A stretch of 64,000 nt of DNA from Eubacteriales bacterium (lineage in GTDB: Bacteria > Bacillota > Clostridia > Lachnospirales > Lachnospiraceae), in contig JAUNOY010000006.1 of assembly GCA_030536995.1 (NCBI GenBank), positions 1 to 64,000 on the forward strand, in the 5' to 3' direction. This document shows, one piece after another, positions 1 to 8,756 of this stretch (its first letter is position 1; the number at the start of each line of letters is the position of its first letter). The position numbers were made by a program, and so were the translations under genes. The notes below the pieces were generated by a model. It ran no database searches and was not told the DNA's origin. It saw only the letters and a program-made list of their open reading frames with translations.

Positions 1-67
1 ATATAGAAACTTATTAACCAAGTAGTCTTACTGACTACACCATTATTATACTAGGAGAGATGTCATT

Positions 68-403
68 ATGAAGGAAGAATTAATTAAACTTTTTTGCTCA
101 AAAGTAAATCTGGAACTTGGCAGATACAAAAAGAGAATGTTGAAAATGACACCGGAAGAAATCTATGGTAGTTCTTACCAGATTGAGTGCATGGTTAATA
201 TCAGCGACTGTCTGATTGAGAAAAGCGAGAAGATGTCTGAGGATATTCTGCGATGTTTACTGGTATTACCGAGTCTGTTAGGGTTCTTTTATCACAGATG
301 GATGAAGGTAGGAGATTCTTTTCAGCAGGAATTAGAAGAAAGCCTGAATGTCAGTATTCAGGAGATTTCTGGTATGGCAGAAATTAGGAAGGAGGCAGCA
401 TGA
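68..403 (+). CDS. Hypothetical protein, 111 aa, first gene of accessory block
   Basis: An AGGAGAG ribosome binding site at about 53-59 precedes the ATG by a normal spacing. The product is a soluble, charged, mostly helical small protein with several Cys and Met residues and no motif that I recognise. There is no signal peptide or clear membrane segment. Its stop codon overlaps the start of the RadC-like gene (ATGA at 400-403), so the two are probably translationally coupled. The context is a phage/plasmid-like recombination block, but no function can be assigned. Confidence 0.7.
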   Translation: MKEELIKLFCSKVNLELGRYKKRMLKMTPEEIYGSSYQIECMVNISDCLIEKSEKMSEDILRCLLVLPSLLGFFYHRWMKVGDSFQQELEESLNVSIQEISGMAEIRKEAA

Positions 404-855
404 AAAAGCATGTCAGTTGTGTACGGACCTGTCTGGTAAAAGAAGGTTCTGTATTGTATGAGAGCAAATCCGGCGAGAGGACAATTACATCACCAAGGGA
501 AGCGGCGGATTTTGCTGCTTCCTTTTTTAACGGAGCAGATAAAGAGATGATCTATATATGCTGTTTGGATGCAATATATCAGCCAGTGTGTATGGAAATG
601 ACAGCCAAAGGCGGAAGTTCATGGTGCAATGCTGAACCGGCACAGGTATTCAAAACAGCAATCTTATCCAATGCAAGTGGGATCATATGTTTTCATAACC
701 ACCCATCAGGAAATTGTACACCCAGTAAAGAAGATAAAAGTTTAACCAGACGATTAAAAGAAGCTGGAGAACTTCTGGGGATTAAGCTATGGGATCACAT
801 CGTTCTCGGAGATAACAGGTTTTTTTACAGCTTCAAGGAGGCAGGGATTTTATGA
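400..855 (+). CDS. RadC-like JAB/MPN-domain protein
   Basis: The 151-aa product matches the C-terminal JAB (MPN, RadC) domain. The metal-binding motif HNHPSG lies at residues 99-104, followed by the Ser/Asp region PSKED at 108-112. It lacks the N-terminal helix-hairpin-helix part of chromosomal RadC, which is usual for the short versions carried by mobile elements. JAB proteins of this type are metal-dependent hydrolases; the cellular role of RadC-type versions is unsettled, and their repair role is doubtful. The gene overlaps its neighbours on both sides by four bases (400-403 and 852-855), indicating one transcript. Family assignment is firm; function is not. Confidence 0.88.
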   Translation: MKKHVSCVRTCLVKEGSVLYESKSGERTITSPREAADFAASFFNGADKEMIYICCLDAIYQPVCMEMTAKGGSSWCNAEPAQVFKTAILSNASGIICFHNHPSGNCTPSKEDKSLTRRLKEAGELLGIKLWDHIVLGDNRFFYSFKEAGIL

Positions 856-1076
856 ACAAAAAAAGAAGAGAAAAAGTAGCGGATGCATTTGAACTGGTAC
901 GAAAGGTACAGGAGCTTCTTCAGGAAGTAAAGGAAGAGGAACAGGAAGCACTGGATAATCTTCCGGATAGTCTTCGTGACAGTGAAAAGGGGGAACAGAT
1001 GCAGGAATATGTAGAACTTATGGAAGAAGCGGAAGGGTATCTTAACGATGCAGCTTCTGTGATCGGGCAGATTTAA
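852..1076 (+). CDS. Small acidic coiled-coil hypothetical protein, 74 aa
   Basis: The start overlaps the stop of the RadC-like gene (ATGA). The product begins with a basic stretch and is then very rich in Glu, Gln and Leu with heptad-like spacing, suggesting a helical coiled coil. I recognise no family. The next gene follows after 13 bases with an AAGGAGG site, so it sits inside the same operon. Small accessory proteins of this kind are common in conjugative and phage-like modules. Confidence 0.65.
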   Translation: MNKKRREKVADAFELVRKVQELLQEVKEEEQEALDNLPDSLRDSEKGEQMQEYVELMEEAEGYLNDAASVIGQI

Positions 1077-1089
1077 GGAGGATACAATT

Positions 1090-2022
1090 ATGGCAGCAAA
1101 TGTTGAAAGTATGTTTTATGTAAGGGAGACACCGTGGCACGGACTGGGAACCGGAGTGATGGAAGCTCCGGCTTCAAAAGAGGCGTTGACACTGGCTGGA
1201 CTTGATTGGAAGGTGCTACAGGAGCCGGTATATACACAGTCTGAGGAACTTATAAAAGGCTACAAGGCAAATGTGAGGGATAGTGACAGGAAGGTATTGG
1301 GAGTTGTTACAGACCGGTATAAGGTCATACAGAATGAGGAAGCCTTTAGCTTTACGGATTCGTTATTAGGGGAAGGTGTACGTTACGAAACGGCAGGCAG
1401 TCTGCAAGGAGGAAAAAAGGTATGGCTTCTTGCAAGACTGCCGCAAGAGTATATTATTTCCGGAGAACAGATTAGCCCATATCTGGTATTTTCCAACACG
1501 CATGATGGCTCCGGTGCGATCAAGGTGGCGCTGACACCAATCCGTGTGGTATGCAATAATACGTTGAATTTAGCGCTGAATACGGCGAAACGGTCATGGT
1601 CTATGATACATACAGGTGATATTCAGGGAAAGCTGGAAGAGGCGAAAGATACGTTATTCCTTGCTGAGAAATATATGAGTTCCCTTGGCAAAGAGTTCGA
1701 TGAACTGCGTATGAAGAAAATGACGGATAAACAGGTCATGGACTATATTGAAGTTCTGCTTCCGCTGGATGAGAACTTTACACCTTTGCAAAAGAAGAAT
1801 ATTGCAAGACTCCGTGAGGACATGAAGATGAGATACTTTGATGCACCGGATTTAAAAGGACTGGGAAACAATGCCTACCGTTTTGTAAATGCGGTGTCTG
1901 ATTTTGCTACACACGCAGAACCATTGCGGAAGACAGTGAATTACAAGGAGAACATCTTTGCGAGGACTATGGATGGAAACCCGTTGATTGACAGGGCATA
2001 TCAGATGGTGCTTGCAGCTTAG
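1090..2022 (+). CDS. DUF932 phage/plasmid-like protein
   Basis: The 310-aa protein shows the typical DUF932 (TIGR03299-type) start, with a TPWHGLGTG motif at about residue 15, the segment VVTDRYKVIQNEEAF near residue 80, and the central block TPIRVVCNNTLNLAL. This family occurs on phages, plasmids and integrative elements. Its biochemical role is not established, although it is often near recombination genes, as it is here with YqaJ and a Rad52-like protein. The start is supported by an AAGGAGG site about 8 bases upstream. The length is normal for the family. Confidence 0.88.
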   Translation: MAANVESMFYVRETPWHGLGTGVMEAPASKEALTLAGLDWKVLQEPVYTQSEELIKGYKANVRDSDRKVLGVVTDRYKVIQNEEAFSFTDSLLGEGVRYETAGSLQGGKKVWLLARLPQEYIISGEQISPYLVFSNTHDGSGAIKVALTPIRVVCNNTLNLALNTAKRSWSMIHTGDIQGKLEEAKDTLFLAEKYMSSLGKEFDELRMKKMTDKQVMDYIEVLLPLDENFTPLQKKNIARLREDMKMRYFDAPDLKGLGNNAYRFVNAVSDFATHAEPLRKTVNYKENIFARTMDGNPLIDRAYQMVLAA

Positions 2023-2038
2023 ATGGAGGATGAGCGGG

Positions 2039-2170
2039 ATGAAAAGGTTTGGGATAATAAATCTGATATTGATTCTGCTTACAGTGATGGTGCTTATCCT
2101 GATATTCAGGGAACAGGCTGTAAACTATTGGAGCAGCATATTTGAAATGACAGGAGGATGCGTGTTATGA
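2039..2170 (+). CDS. Single-pass membrane microprotein, 43 aa
   Basis: The longer frame begins inside DUF932, but the start at 2039 has a GGAGG site (2025-2029) at nine bases and gives a 43-aa protein. It has a short basic N-terminus, then about 18 uninterrupted hydrophobic residues (roughly residues 5-22) and a polar tail. The stop TGA (2168-2170) overlaps the preferred YqaJ start in an ATGA, which argues that it is translated. It is probably an inner-membrane peptide with the C-terminus outside. No family is recognised. Confidence 0.6.
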   Translation: MKRFGIINLILILLTVMVLILIFREQAVNYWSSIFEMTGGCVL

Positions 2171-3105
2171 AAAGAAGAATGGTACCAACAAAAGATATGA
2201 CAAGAGAAGAATGGTTACGGTATCGGAGATGTGGAATCGGAGGTTCCGATGCATCCGTAATCATGGGAGAAAACCCGTGGCGTTCTGTTCTGCAGCTTTG
2301 GGAAGAAAAGACCGGGGACGGTGCAGTTACGGATAATGGGAACGAATATACATATTGGGGAAATGTGATGGAACCGATCATCCGAAAGGAGTTTATGAAC
2401 CGCACTGGATTAAAGGTTCGTCAGAAACATGCCATCATCTTTCATTCGGTGTTTCCGTTCCTGTTTGCAGATGTAGACGGTATCGTTACGGACGGGAATG
2501 GTGAGAAATGTATTTTTGAAGCAAAGACAGCATCCCAGTATAAGGAAAAGGACTGGGAGACAGGAGTTCCGAAGGAATACTATTTACAGGTACAGCATTA
2601 TCTGGAAGTCTGCGGTATGGATAAAGCTTACGTTGCTGTCCTGATTGGCGGGAATACCTTTAAAATCTATACGGTGCTGCGGGATCAGGAAGTAGTCGCA
2701 GAGCTTCTTTGTAAAGAAAAGGTATTCTGGGAAGAGCATGTACTGACAGGTATTCCTCCAATGGCAGATGACTCCAAGGCAACTGCGGAATATCTGGACA
2801 GCCGATATAGCGATACTGTCGCAGACAGTATCCAGTTGCCGGAGAACATGAAGGAAATCTTACAGGCTTATGATGCAGTAGATATTCAGTTGAAAAGGCT
2901 GGAGAAGGAGAAGACCGGATTATCCAATCAGATCAAGGCGGCTATGGAAGACCATGAACGGGGTGAACTGGATGGAATGACCGTTCAGTGGAAAAAGATC
3001 GAAAGGGAATCTCTGGACAGCAAAAGACTGAAAAAGGAAAAGCCGGAATTGTTTCAGGAATACCGCAGTGTCAGTTCCTATCGCAGACTGACGGTTGCTG
3101 CATAG
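2167..3105 (+). CDS. YqaJ-family phage-type exonuclease
   Basis: The product is a 312-aa YqaJ-like viral recombinase (lambda-exonuclease / PD-(D/E)XK fold). Visible motifs are GGSDASVIMG at 25-34, Glu in NVMEP (about 69), Asp in the ADVDG stretch (about 102-104), the EAK catalytic element (118-120) and QVQHYL (141-146). Such nucleases resect duplex ends to give 3' single strands for a partner annealing protein, and the next gene encodes one. The start at 2167 is preferred over 2158 because it gives nine bases to AGGAGG (2152-2157) and an ATGA overlap with the preceding microprotein. The C-terminal third looks helical and charged. Confidence 0.92.
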   Translation: MKRRMVPTKDMTREEWLRYRRCGIGGSDASVIMGENPWRSVLQLWEEKTGDGAVTDNGNEYTYWGNVMEPIIRKEFMNRTGLKVRQKHAIIFHSVFPFLFADVDGIVTDGNGEKCIFEAKTASQYKEKDWETGVPKEYYLQVQHYLEVCGMDKAYVAVLIGGNTFKIYTVLRDQEVVAELLCKEKVFWEEHVLTGIPPMADDSKATAEYLDSRYSDTVADSIQLPENMKEILQAYDAVDIQLKRLEKEKTGLSNQIKAAMEDHERGELDGMTVQWKKIERESLDSKRLKKEKPELFQEYRSVSSYRRLTVAA

Positions 3106-3115
3106 GGGGATCCTT

Positions 3116-3883
3116 ATGAGTGAAAAGAAGATACGTGCTTTGAAAGCAGATGAGATTGAGTGCAGGGTATCCAATATCAGTGACAAGGGTGTGACCCTGC
3201 TGTTATATAAAAATGCAAGGGTCGATCAGGCAATCCTCGATGAGACTTTCGGGGTATATGGCTGGCAGAGGAGCCACAGGCTGGTGGGAGATGATCTTTA
3301 CTGTACCGTGAGTATATGGGATGAGGAGAAACACATCTGGATAGCAAAGGAAGACGTTGGTACAGAGGGAGATTACGAAAAGGTAAAGGGTCTCGCTTCG
3401 GATGCATTTAAAAGAGCCTGTGTAAATATTGGGATTGGGAGGGAGCTTTATTCGGCTCCCTTTATCTTTATCCCGGCATCTGTGGTGCAGATCGGAGAAA
3501 AGAATGGAAAGCGGTTTGTAAGAGACAGGTTTACAGTACAGTCCATTACTGTATCAGAGAAGAAGGTGATCACATCCCTTACGGTAGCTAACCAGAATGG
3601 AACAGAAGTTTTTTCCTATAAGGAAAGGAAACAGAAGCCTCCATCAAAGACAGAAGAACCCCAGAAACCAAAAACAAAAAATGCTGGGGAAAAAGATAGG
3701 CAGAGTGCATTGCCAGAGTTTACGTTACGGGAACTGGATATTCTCTATGATGAATTGTACCGGACGGGAGTAACCGAAGAAGCTTTATTGAAACGATATG
3801 GACTTGATTCTATGAAAGATATGAATCGCGATATTTATATGAGAGCCTTGTCAGGGCTTAGAAAAACAAGAACAGCGGCATAA
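3116..3883 (+). CDS. Rad52/Rad22-like single-strand annealing protein
   Basis: The 255-aa protein resembles Rad52-type phage annealing proteins. It has an N-terminal core with the YGWQRSH segment (48-54), then GTEGDYEKVKGLASDAFKRA (82-101) and GIGRELY (106-112), followed by a Lys/Pro-rich linker and a helical C-terminal tail. Such proteins coat single-stranded DNA and anneal complementary strands. Together with the upstream YqaJ nuclease this forms a phage-like exonuclease/annealase pair. The start at 3116 is chosen over the longer frame because GGGGGA lies just upstream. Assignment to the Rad52 superfamily rather than to Erf or RecT is by motif recall. Confidence 0.8.
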   Translation: MSEKKIRALKADEIECRVSNISDKGVTLLLYKNARVDQAILDETFGVYGWQRSHRLVGDDLYCTVSIWDEEKHIWIAKEDVGTEGDYEKVKGLASDAFKRACVNIGIGRELYSAPFIFIPASVVQIGEKNGKRFVRDRFTVQSITVSEKKVITSLTVANQNGTEVFSYKERKQKPPSKTEEPQKPKTKNAGEKDRQSALPEFTLRELDILYDELYRTGVTEEALLKRYGLDSMKDMNRDIYMRALSGLRKTRTAA

Positions 3884-3887
3884 AAAA

Positions 3888-3903
3888 GGCTGTCAGCAGC
3901 CTA
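3888..3903 (+). other. Small hairpin between genes
   Basis: AGGCTG and CAGCCT can pair around a four-base loop directly after the Rad52-like gene. There is no T run, so it may be a transcript-stabilising or weak attenuating hairpin rather than a terminator. Confidence 0.35.
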
Positions 3904-3922
3904 AGAGAAAAGGAGAATGATT

Positions 3923-4843
3923 ATGGAGTATAACAAATTTGTGGAAGAATTAATGAAAAAGATAAAAGAGACAACAGACATAGAAAATCTGGATGTGAAT
4001 TTGCAATCGGATGGAAAAACGCTGGAGGATGACCGTATCTGTGTTACACTGTACGATGATAGAGAAACGGTACACCTGATGAAGATCCGTTCTATGGAAG
4101 CTTATCGTGCATACCAGTCCGGGGAAAAAATGGAAGCGATCGTTCGGGACATAAAAGATGATATTTTTATATACAGAGAAGATATCATACAAAATCTTCG
4201 TAAGCTGCGTGTTTATGAGAACGTAGAGAACAGACTCTTTATCCAGGCGGTCAGCTATGACAGGGAAGGACTGGAACAACAGGTATACGAAGTGGTGGGA
4301 GACATTGCACTTGTGCTGTGTTTTGAAGTATGGGAAAACAGGGACAATATCGTGAAGGTAAAAATCCCGTTCTGGATACTGGAAAAGTGGGGAAAGGAAA
4401 AAGAAGAGGTATGGCAAAGAGCTATGGAGAATACTGCCCGCAGAGCAGAACCGAGGCGTTTTCGTTACGAAAACCTGATACGCGACCCGGAATATGATGG
4501 GGACCGCTTTATGGAGGAGCCACTGGAAGACAGTGTGTATGAGACAGGGCTGGGTATGTGTATCAGTACAGCAAAAAAAGTAAATGGTGCAACGGTCGTA
4601 TTTTATCCGGGAGTAGCCAGACGGCTCAGTGACCTTATGGGAGGGCATGACTTTTACATCGTGTTTACCAGTATACATGAGGTGATGGTACACAGAGCAG
4701 ATATCGTGCCGCTGGAAACTCTATGTTGTATTCAGAAGGATATGTGCGAAAATGTGACTGCAAAAGAAGAACAGTTGAGCAGAAGGATTTATCGCTATTG
4801 CAGAGATAAAGACTGTATCATTCAGGCAGAAGAATGCGTTTAA
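3923..4843 (+). CDS. DUF5688 family protein
   Basis: The 306-aa protein has the look of the DUF5688 family, which is abundant on accessory DNA of Lachnospiraceae. It has an N-terminal helical part, a middle with RLFIQAVSYDRE, and a C-terminal half containing FYPGVARRLSDLMG and FYIVFTSIHEV. No catalytic motif or membrane segment is evident, so function is unknown. The start at 3923 is preferred over 3917 because AGGAG (3911-3915) is then seven bases away. A hairpin follows the gene and probably ends the block. Confidence 0.75.
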   Translation: MEYNKFVEELMKKIKETTDIENLDVNLQSDGKTLEDDRICVTLYDDRETVHLMKIRSMEAYRAYQSGEKMEAIVRDIKDDIFIYREDIIQNLRKLRVYENVENRLFIQAVSYDREGLEQQVYEVVGDIALVLCFEVWENRDNIVKVKIPFWILEKWGKEKEEVWQRAMENTARRAEPRRFRYENLIRDPEYDGDRFMEEPLEDSVYETGLGMCISTAKKVNGATVVFYPGVARRLSDLMGGHDFYIVFTSIHEVMVHRADIVPLETLCCIQKDMCENVTAKEEQLSRRIYRYCRDKDCIIQAEECV

Positions 4844-4856
4844 ATATTTGAAGATC

Positions 4857-4885
4857 GAACAGGACAGTTTCAGGCTGTCCTGTTC
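4857..4885 (+). terminator. Strong hairpin after DUF5688 gene
   Basis: GAACAGGACAG and CTGTCCTGTTC form a perfect 11-bp stem around a seven-base loop. No U tract follows, so it could be a factor-dependent or bidirectional end, or a processing hairpin. Confidence 0.5.
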
Positions 4886-4995
4886 CATAACAGAAAAAGA
4901 TATCATTTTTTGCGGACAGAAAGAAGATAGAGATAGATAAACTTGCGGCAACATGATAGAATAGAAATATCAGTGTGAGATGGATGGTGATAGAA

Positions 4996-6342
4996 ATGAT
5001 CGAACTGAAACGGGAGATTTATCAGGAATTACTAAAGTGGAAACAGGAAGATTCCGGGAAAGTCCTTGAGGTAGAAGGGGCAAGACAGGTTGGAAAAACA
5101 TATATCCTGAATAAATTTGCAAAAGAGAACTACAGTCAGTTTATATATGTAAATATGTTACAGACATCCGGCAAAGAACTGCTGCAATGTTTTGCGAAAG
5201 CAACAGAATGGGAGCCGGGGCAGCCAAGACTGAAAAAACCTTTGCATGATGCATTGGTTTTATTTGAGCCGGATTTTCAGGATACGAAAGAAACGGTAGT
5301 GGTCATTGATGAGATTCAGGAATCCGCGGAAGTATACTCCAAGATCCGGCAGTTTGCCAGAGATTTTTCCTGTCATTTTATTGTCACAGGAAGCTACCTT
5401 GGAAAAACGCTGGATAAAGAATATTTTCTCCCGGCTGGTGATATGGACGTCCTTATCATGGAAACTTTATCATATGAAGAATTTTTAGATTCTGTAGGGA
5501 AGAGAGGAGTATATGAGACGGTAAGCCTATATGGGGATTCTGCGCACAGCGATTATGAGGAACTGAAAGAGTATTACCGTATTTACACAGAGATCGGCGG
5601 TTATCCGGCGGTTGTCAAAAAGTATTTGGAAACCAGAGATTTGGGAAAATGCAGAGAGGTGCTGCGGAATATCATCCGTATTTTTATCGACGAGTCAGAG
5701 CGTTATTTCAATAATGTGATAGAAATACAATTATTTGACCAGATTTTTTCTGCTATTGCACAGAGCATGATAAAAGAAAAGAAAGGCTCAGGTGATCTGG
5801 TAGCGGAATTATCAAGTATTCTCTTTAAAGAAGAAAGCAGCCGATTGACAAAAGCCAGTATCAATCAGGCGATTGCATGGCTGTATCGTTCTCATATCGT
5901 TGGTTACTGTAACCGGGTGAATGAGTGTAATATGCTGGATGTATCGTATAATACGAGATTTTATTTCCGGGATGTAGGTCTGGCAAGATATTTTCTGAAG
6001 ATGACAGGCGCCGATCCGGGAACCGTACAGGGGATTGTGAGTGAAAATTTTGTTTACCTTTATCTGGAACGACAGATCAGACAATCCATGATCGCAGGAA
6101 ATGCCCCGGCTTTTGGCACATATAAAGGGGGAGAAATTTATTTCTATGTAAGAAGTCTGGATTCTTATAAAGACTATGCGATTGAAGTGAAGGCAGGTAA
6201 TAATCAGGGAAAAACAGCCCGTCAGATGTTATTGGATAAAAAAGTAGACAGAGTTTATTACTTAAAGGGCGATACCTATGGTGGGGTTCGTGAGGGAGCA
6301 GCTACCGTTCCAATTTACCTGACAGGCAGGATTGCATTTTAA
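4996..6342 (+). CDS. AAA ATPase with DUF4143 domain (copy 1)
   Basis: The 448-aa protein carries an N-terminal AAA_14-type P-loop domain, with Walker A GARQVGKT at 28-35 and Walker B VVVIDEIQES at about 101-110 with a following sensor FIVTGSYLG. The C-terminal DUF4143 part contains the EVKAG element (about residue 404) that resembles a degenerate PD-(D/E)XK nuclease core. Members are common in gut anaerobes and archaea, and their biological role is poorly known. It is closely related along its whole length to the protein at 7204-8562. ATG 4996 is the start that aligns with that paralogue; its ribosome site is weak. Confidence 0.88.
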   Translation: MIELKREIYQELLKWKQEDSGKVLEVEGARQVGKTYILNKFAKENYSQFIYVNMLQTSGKELLQCFAKATEWEPGQPRLKKPLHDALVLFEPDFQDTKETVVVIDEIQESAEVYSKIRQFARDFSCHFIVTGSYLGKTLDKEYFLPAGDMDVLIMETLSYEEFLDSVGKRGVYETVSLYGDSAHSDYEELKEYYRIYTEIGGYPAVVKKYLETRDLGKCREVLRNIIRIFIDESERYFNNVIEIQLFDQIFSAIAQSMIKEKKGSGDLVAELSSILFKEESSRLTKASINQAIAWLYRSHIVGYCNRVNECNMLDVSYNTRFYFRDVGLARYFLKMTGADPGTVQGIVSENFVYLYLERQIRQSMIAGNAPAFGTYKGGEIYFYVRSLDSYKDYAIEVKAGNNQGKTARQMLLDKKVDRVYYLKGDTYGGVREGAATVPIYLTGRIAF

Positions 6343-6367
6343 AAAATTAATGAGCAAATAAGCAGGA

Positions 6368-6401
6368 GAGCAGAGGTGTGTACATCCCCCTGCTCTTTTT
6401 C
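6368..6401 (+). terminator. Rho-independent terminator after ATPase copy 1
   Basis: GAGCAG (6368-6373) pairs with CTGCTC (6390-6395), the stem being extended inward by GG and CC pairs, and a run of five T follows. It lies just upstream of the resolvase, so the resolvase likely has its own transcription. Confidence 0.7.
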
Positions 6402-6419
6402 TATGCAGGAGTGAGAGTT

Positions 6420-7037
6420 ATGGAATATGGATATGCGAGAGTCAGCAGCACAGAGCAGAATTTGGACAGACAGATTATGGAGCTGAAAAAGTATGTGGCT
6501 GAGGGTAATATTGTGGTGGATAAAGCAAGCGGAAAGAATACGGAGAGAGAAGGATATCAGGCATTGAAAGGTCTTTTCGGATTGAGAGAAGGAGATGTTT
6601 TGTACGTTACTTCTTTGGACAGATTGTCAAGGGATAAGGAAGATATCAAACGGGAGCTGCAATGGTTTCAGGATAAAAAAGTTAGACTTAAAATCCTTGA
6701 TCTGCCCACATCTTTGATTGAAGTACCGGAAGGTCAGGCGTGGATTCTGGAGATGATACAAAATGTGCTGATTGAGGTCTTGTCCAGTATTGCAGAACAG
6801 GAAAGACTTACCATTCGCAAAAGACAAAGAGAAGGGATTGAGGCAGCAAAGGCAAAAGGAAGACATCTGGGAAGACCACGATTGAAGTTACCAGAAGAGT
6901 TTCCGGCAATCTACGACAGGTGGAAAGATGGTCAGCTTACAGCAAAAAAAGCCATGTATCTTTTGGGTATGAAACCGTCACATTTTTACCGTAAGGTGAG
7001 AGAATATGAAGCAGGAAATGAGCCAAAAGGTGTTTGA
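6420..7037 (+). CDS. Small serine recombinase (resolvase/invertase family)
   Basis: The 205-aa protein has the resolvase catalytic domain with YARVSSTEQN at 5-14 (nucleophile Ser9), the conserved SLDRLSRD segment, and a long E helix, followed by GRHLGRP and a short C-terminal helix-turn-helix. The length is typical of Tn3-type resolvases and DNA invertases. ATG 6420 has AGGAG at 6407-6411, eight bases away, and begins exactly at the family start, so the longer frame from 6378 is discarded. It sits between two paralogous ATPase genes, so it could resolve, invert or mobilise this segment. No res or hix site was identified. Confidence 0.93.
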   Translation: MEYGYARVSSTEQNLDRQIMELKKYVAEGNIVVDKASGKNTEREGYQALKGLFGLREGDVLYVTSLDRLSRDKEDIKRELQWFQDKKVRLKILDLPTSLIEVPEGQAWILEMIQNVLIEVLSSIAEQERLTIRKRQREGIEAAKAKGRHLGRPRLKLPEEFPAIYDRWKDGQLTAKKAMYLLGMKPSHFYRKVREYEAGNEPKGV

Positions 7038-7203
7038 ATTTTGGGAGATATTCCAGAATTAGAATCGAACTTTTTGGTACATTATATGCTTGTAGAGAGG
7101 AACTGTCTCAAAAGGTTTACCTTATGGAAAAGAAAGTGGTGTTTTTTTCTCTTTCATGTTATATTAGAAGAAGAACTGTAATATAGTTGGGCGGTGAAGC
7201 AGA

Positions 7204-8562
7204 ATGAGTAAATATTTAAAAAGAGAGGCTTATGACAGGCTGCTGAAATGGAAGCAGCGTGAGGGACATTCAACACTGGAAGTCTCAGGGGCTCGTCAGG
7301 TAGGAAAAACGTACATTGTCAATAAATTTGCAGACGAACAGTATAAGCAGAAAATATACATTAATCTCCTTGACTTTTCAGGGGAACTCTTTATTGAGCG
7401 ATACAAAGCATTAAGAGATGAGATTATACATGGTTTACTGTGTGAAAATCCAATGTATGAGTTACTGAAAAGAACGCAGCCTGATTTTGTGGATTCTCCA
7501 GATGTAGTTGTGATTATAGATGAGATTCAGGAATCAGCGGATATATACAATCGTGTCAGAGAGTTTACCAGATATCTAAAATGTGATTTTATTATCACAG
7601 GAAGTTATCTGGGAAGGATTTTGAACAAAGAGTTCAAATATTCCGCAGGTGATTTGGATTCGCTGGAAATAAATACGTTGAATTTTGAAGAGTTCCTTAT
7701 GGCAGTAGGGGAACATTCACGATATGAGAAGTTAGATCTGTTTGGAGCTGGATTAGAGGAAGATTACCAAAGATTATCGGAACTATATGAAACGTATCTG
7801 AAAATCGGAGGCTATCCGGCGGTTGTACTCCGATATTTGGAAACACAATCCATAGAGAGTGCAAATACAGAGCTGTTGAAAATCATCAGGCTTTTTACAA
7901 ATGAGAGCAAGCGCTATTTTGAGGACATTCTGGATAACGAGGTATATGATAACATATTTTCCGGGGTTGCCAGAGTTCTTGTAAAGGAAAAGAAAGGTTT
8001 TGAAAAAGACAGTTTCAGCGAAGAATTGCAGAGTATAGTGGTAAAAGATTATTCCAGCAACATTGGGAAAGCATCTATCAATAGGGCCATAGACTGGCTG
8101 TACAGTTCTGGAATCATAGGATTTGCAGGAAAAATTCAGGATTGTAATATTTTAGATTTTAAGGCAAAATCCAGATGCTATTTTATGGATGTAGGCTTGA
8201 CGAATTACTTTCTTACTCATATTGGCTGTTCCGAAAGTGACGTTGCAGGCATATCAAATGAAAACTTTGTCTATCTTGATTTGAAGAGACGCATAATGCC
8301 ACCGGGGGAAATTGCTTTGGAAACACCCGCATTTGCAACTATCGGAAATGGTGAAATTGACTTTTATCTGAAATCTTTAAAAACGCAGAAAACGTATGCC
8401 ATTGAGGTGAAGGCAGGGAAGAAAAACAGCAGAACAGTTCAGATGATTTTGGACAAGAAAAAAGCAGATTACATTGTGTATGCCAAGGGAAATACTCATG
8501 GCGGTATCACAGAAAATGTATACACGATACCAATATATGGGGTTGGAAAATTTGAATTTTAA
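7204..8562 (+). CDS. AAA ATPase with DUF4143 domain (copy 2)
   Basis: The 452-aa protein is a clear paralogue of the gene at 4996. It shares LLKWKQ near the N-terminus, Walker A GARQVGKT at 29-36, Walker B VVVIIDEIQES at about 101-111, FIITGSYLG, and the C-terminal AIEVKAG element. Sequence differences are spread over the whole length, so this is an old duplication or independent acquisition rather than a recent copy. GGGCGGTGAAG upstream of ATG is a poor ribosome site. A hairpin terminator follows at 8591. Function is unknown beyond ATP binding and a putative nuclease-like C-terminus. Confidence 0.88.
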   Translation: MSKYLKREAYDRLLKWKQREGHSTLEVSGARQVGKTYIVNKFADEQYKQKIYINLLDFSGELFIERYKALRDEIIHGLLCENPMYELLKRTQPDFVDSPDVVVIIDEIQESADIYNRVREFTRYLKCDFIITGSYLGRILNKEFKYSAGDLDSLEINTLNFEEFLMAVGEHSRYEKLDLFGAGLEEDYQRLSELYETYLKIGGYPAVVLRYLETQSIESANTELLKIIRLFTNESKRYFEDILDNEVYDNIFSGVARVLVKEKKGFEKDSFSEELQSIVVKDYSSNIGKASINRAIDWLYSSGIIGFAGKIQDCNILDFKAKSRCYFMDVGLTNYFLTHIGCSESDVAGISNENFVYLDLKRRIMPPGEIALETPAFATIGNGEIDFYLKSLKTQKTYAIEVKAGKKNSRTVQMILDKKKADYIVYAKGNTHGGITENVYTIPIYGVGKFEF

Positions 8563-8590
8563 GCGATGAATATTGCAATGAAAATGAGAG

Positions 8591-8614
8591 GAGCACCCGT
8601 GAAGGGTGCTCTTT
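8591..8614 (+). terminator. Terminator-like hairpin after ATPase copy 2
   Basis: GAGCACCC (8591-8598) pairs perfectly with GGGTGCTC (8604-8611), followed by a short TTT. It separates the ATPase gene from the AT-rich orphan gene downstream. Confidence 0.6.
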
Positions 8615-8756
8615 GGGTATGATTAAATAATTCTGAGATGATGGAAAATCACCTTAAATTAAAAAAAATTTTTGAAATTAAAGATTTAGTGCGATTTTAT
8701 ATATATTTTTTATGATTTTTTAAAAATAAGGTGATTGGAAAGGTGGACTAGATAAT

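Noticed and set aside
3950-4693. Minus-strand frame of 247 aa over the DUF5688 gene
   Set aside because: The composition is typical of an antisense shadow, with no start signal.
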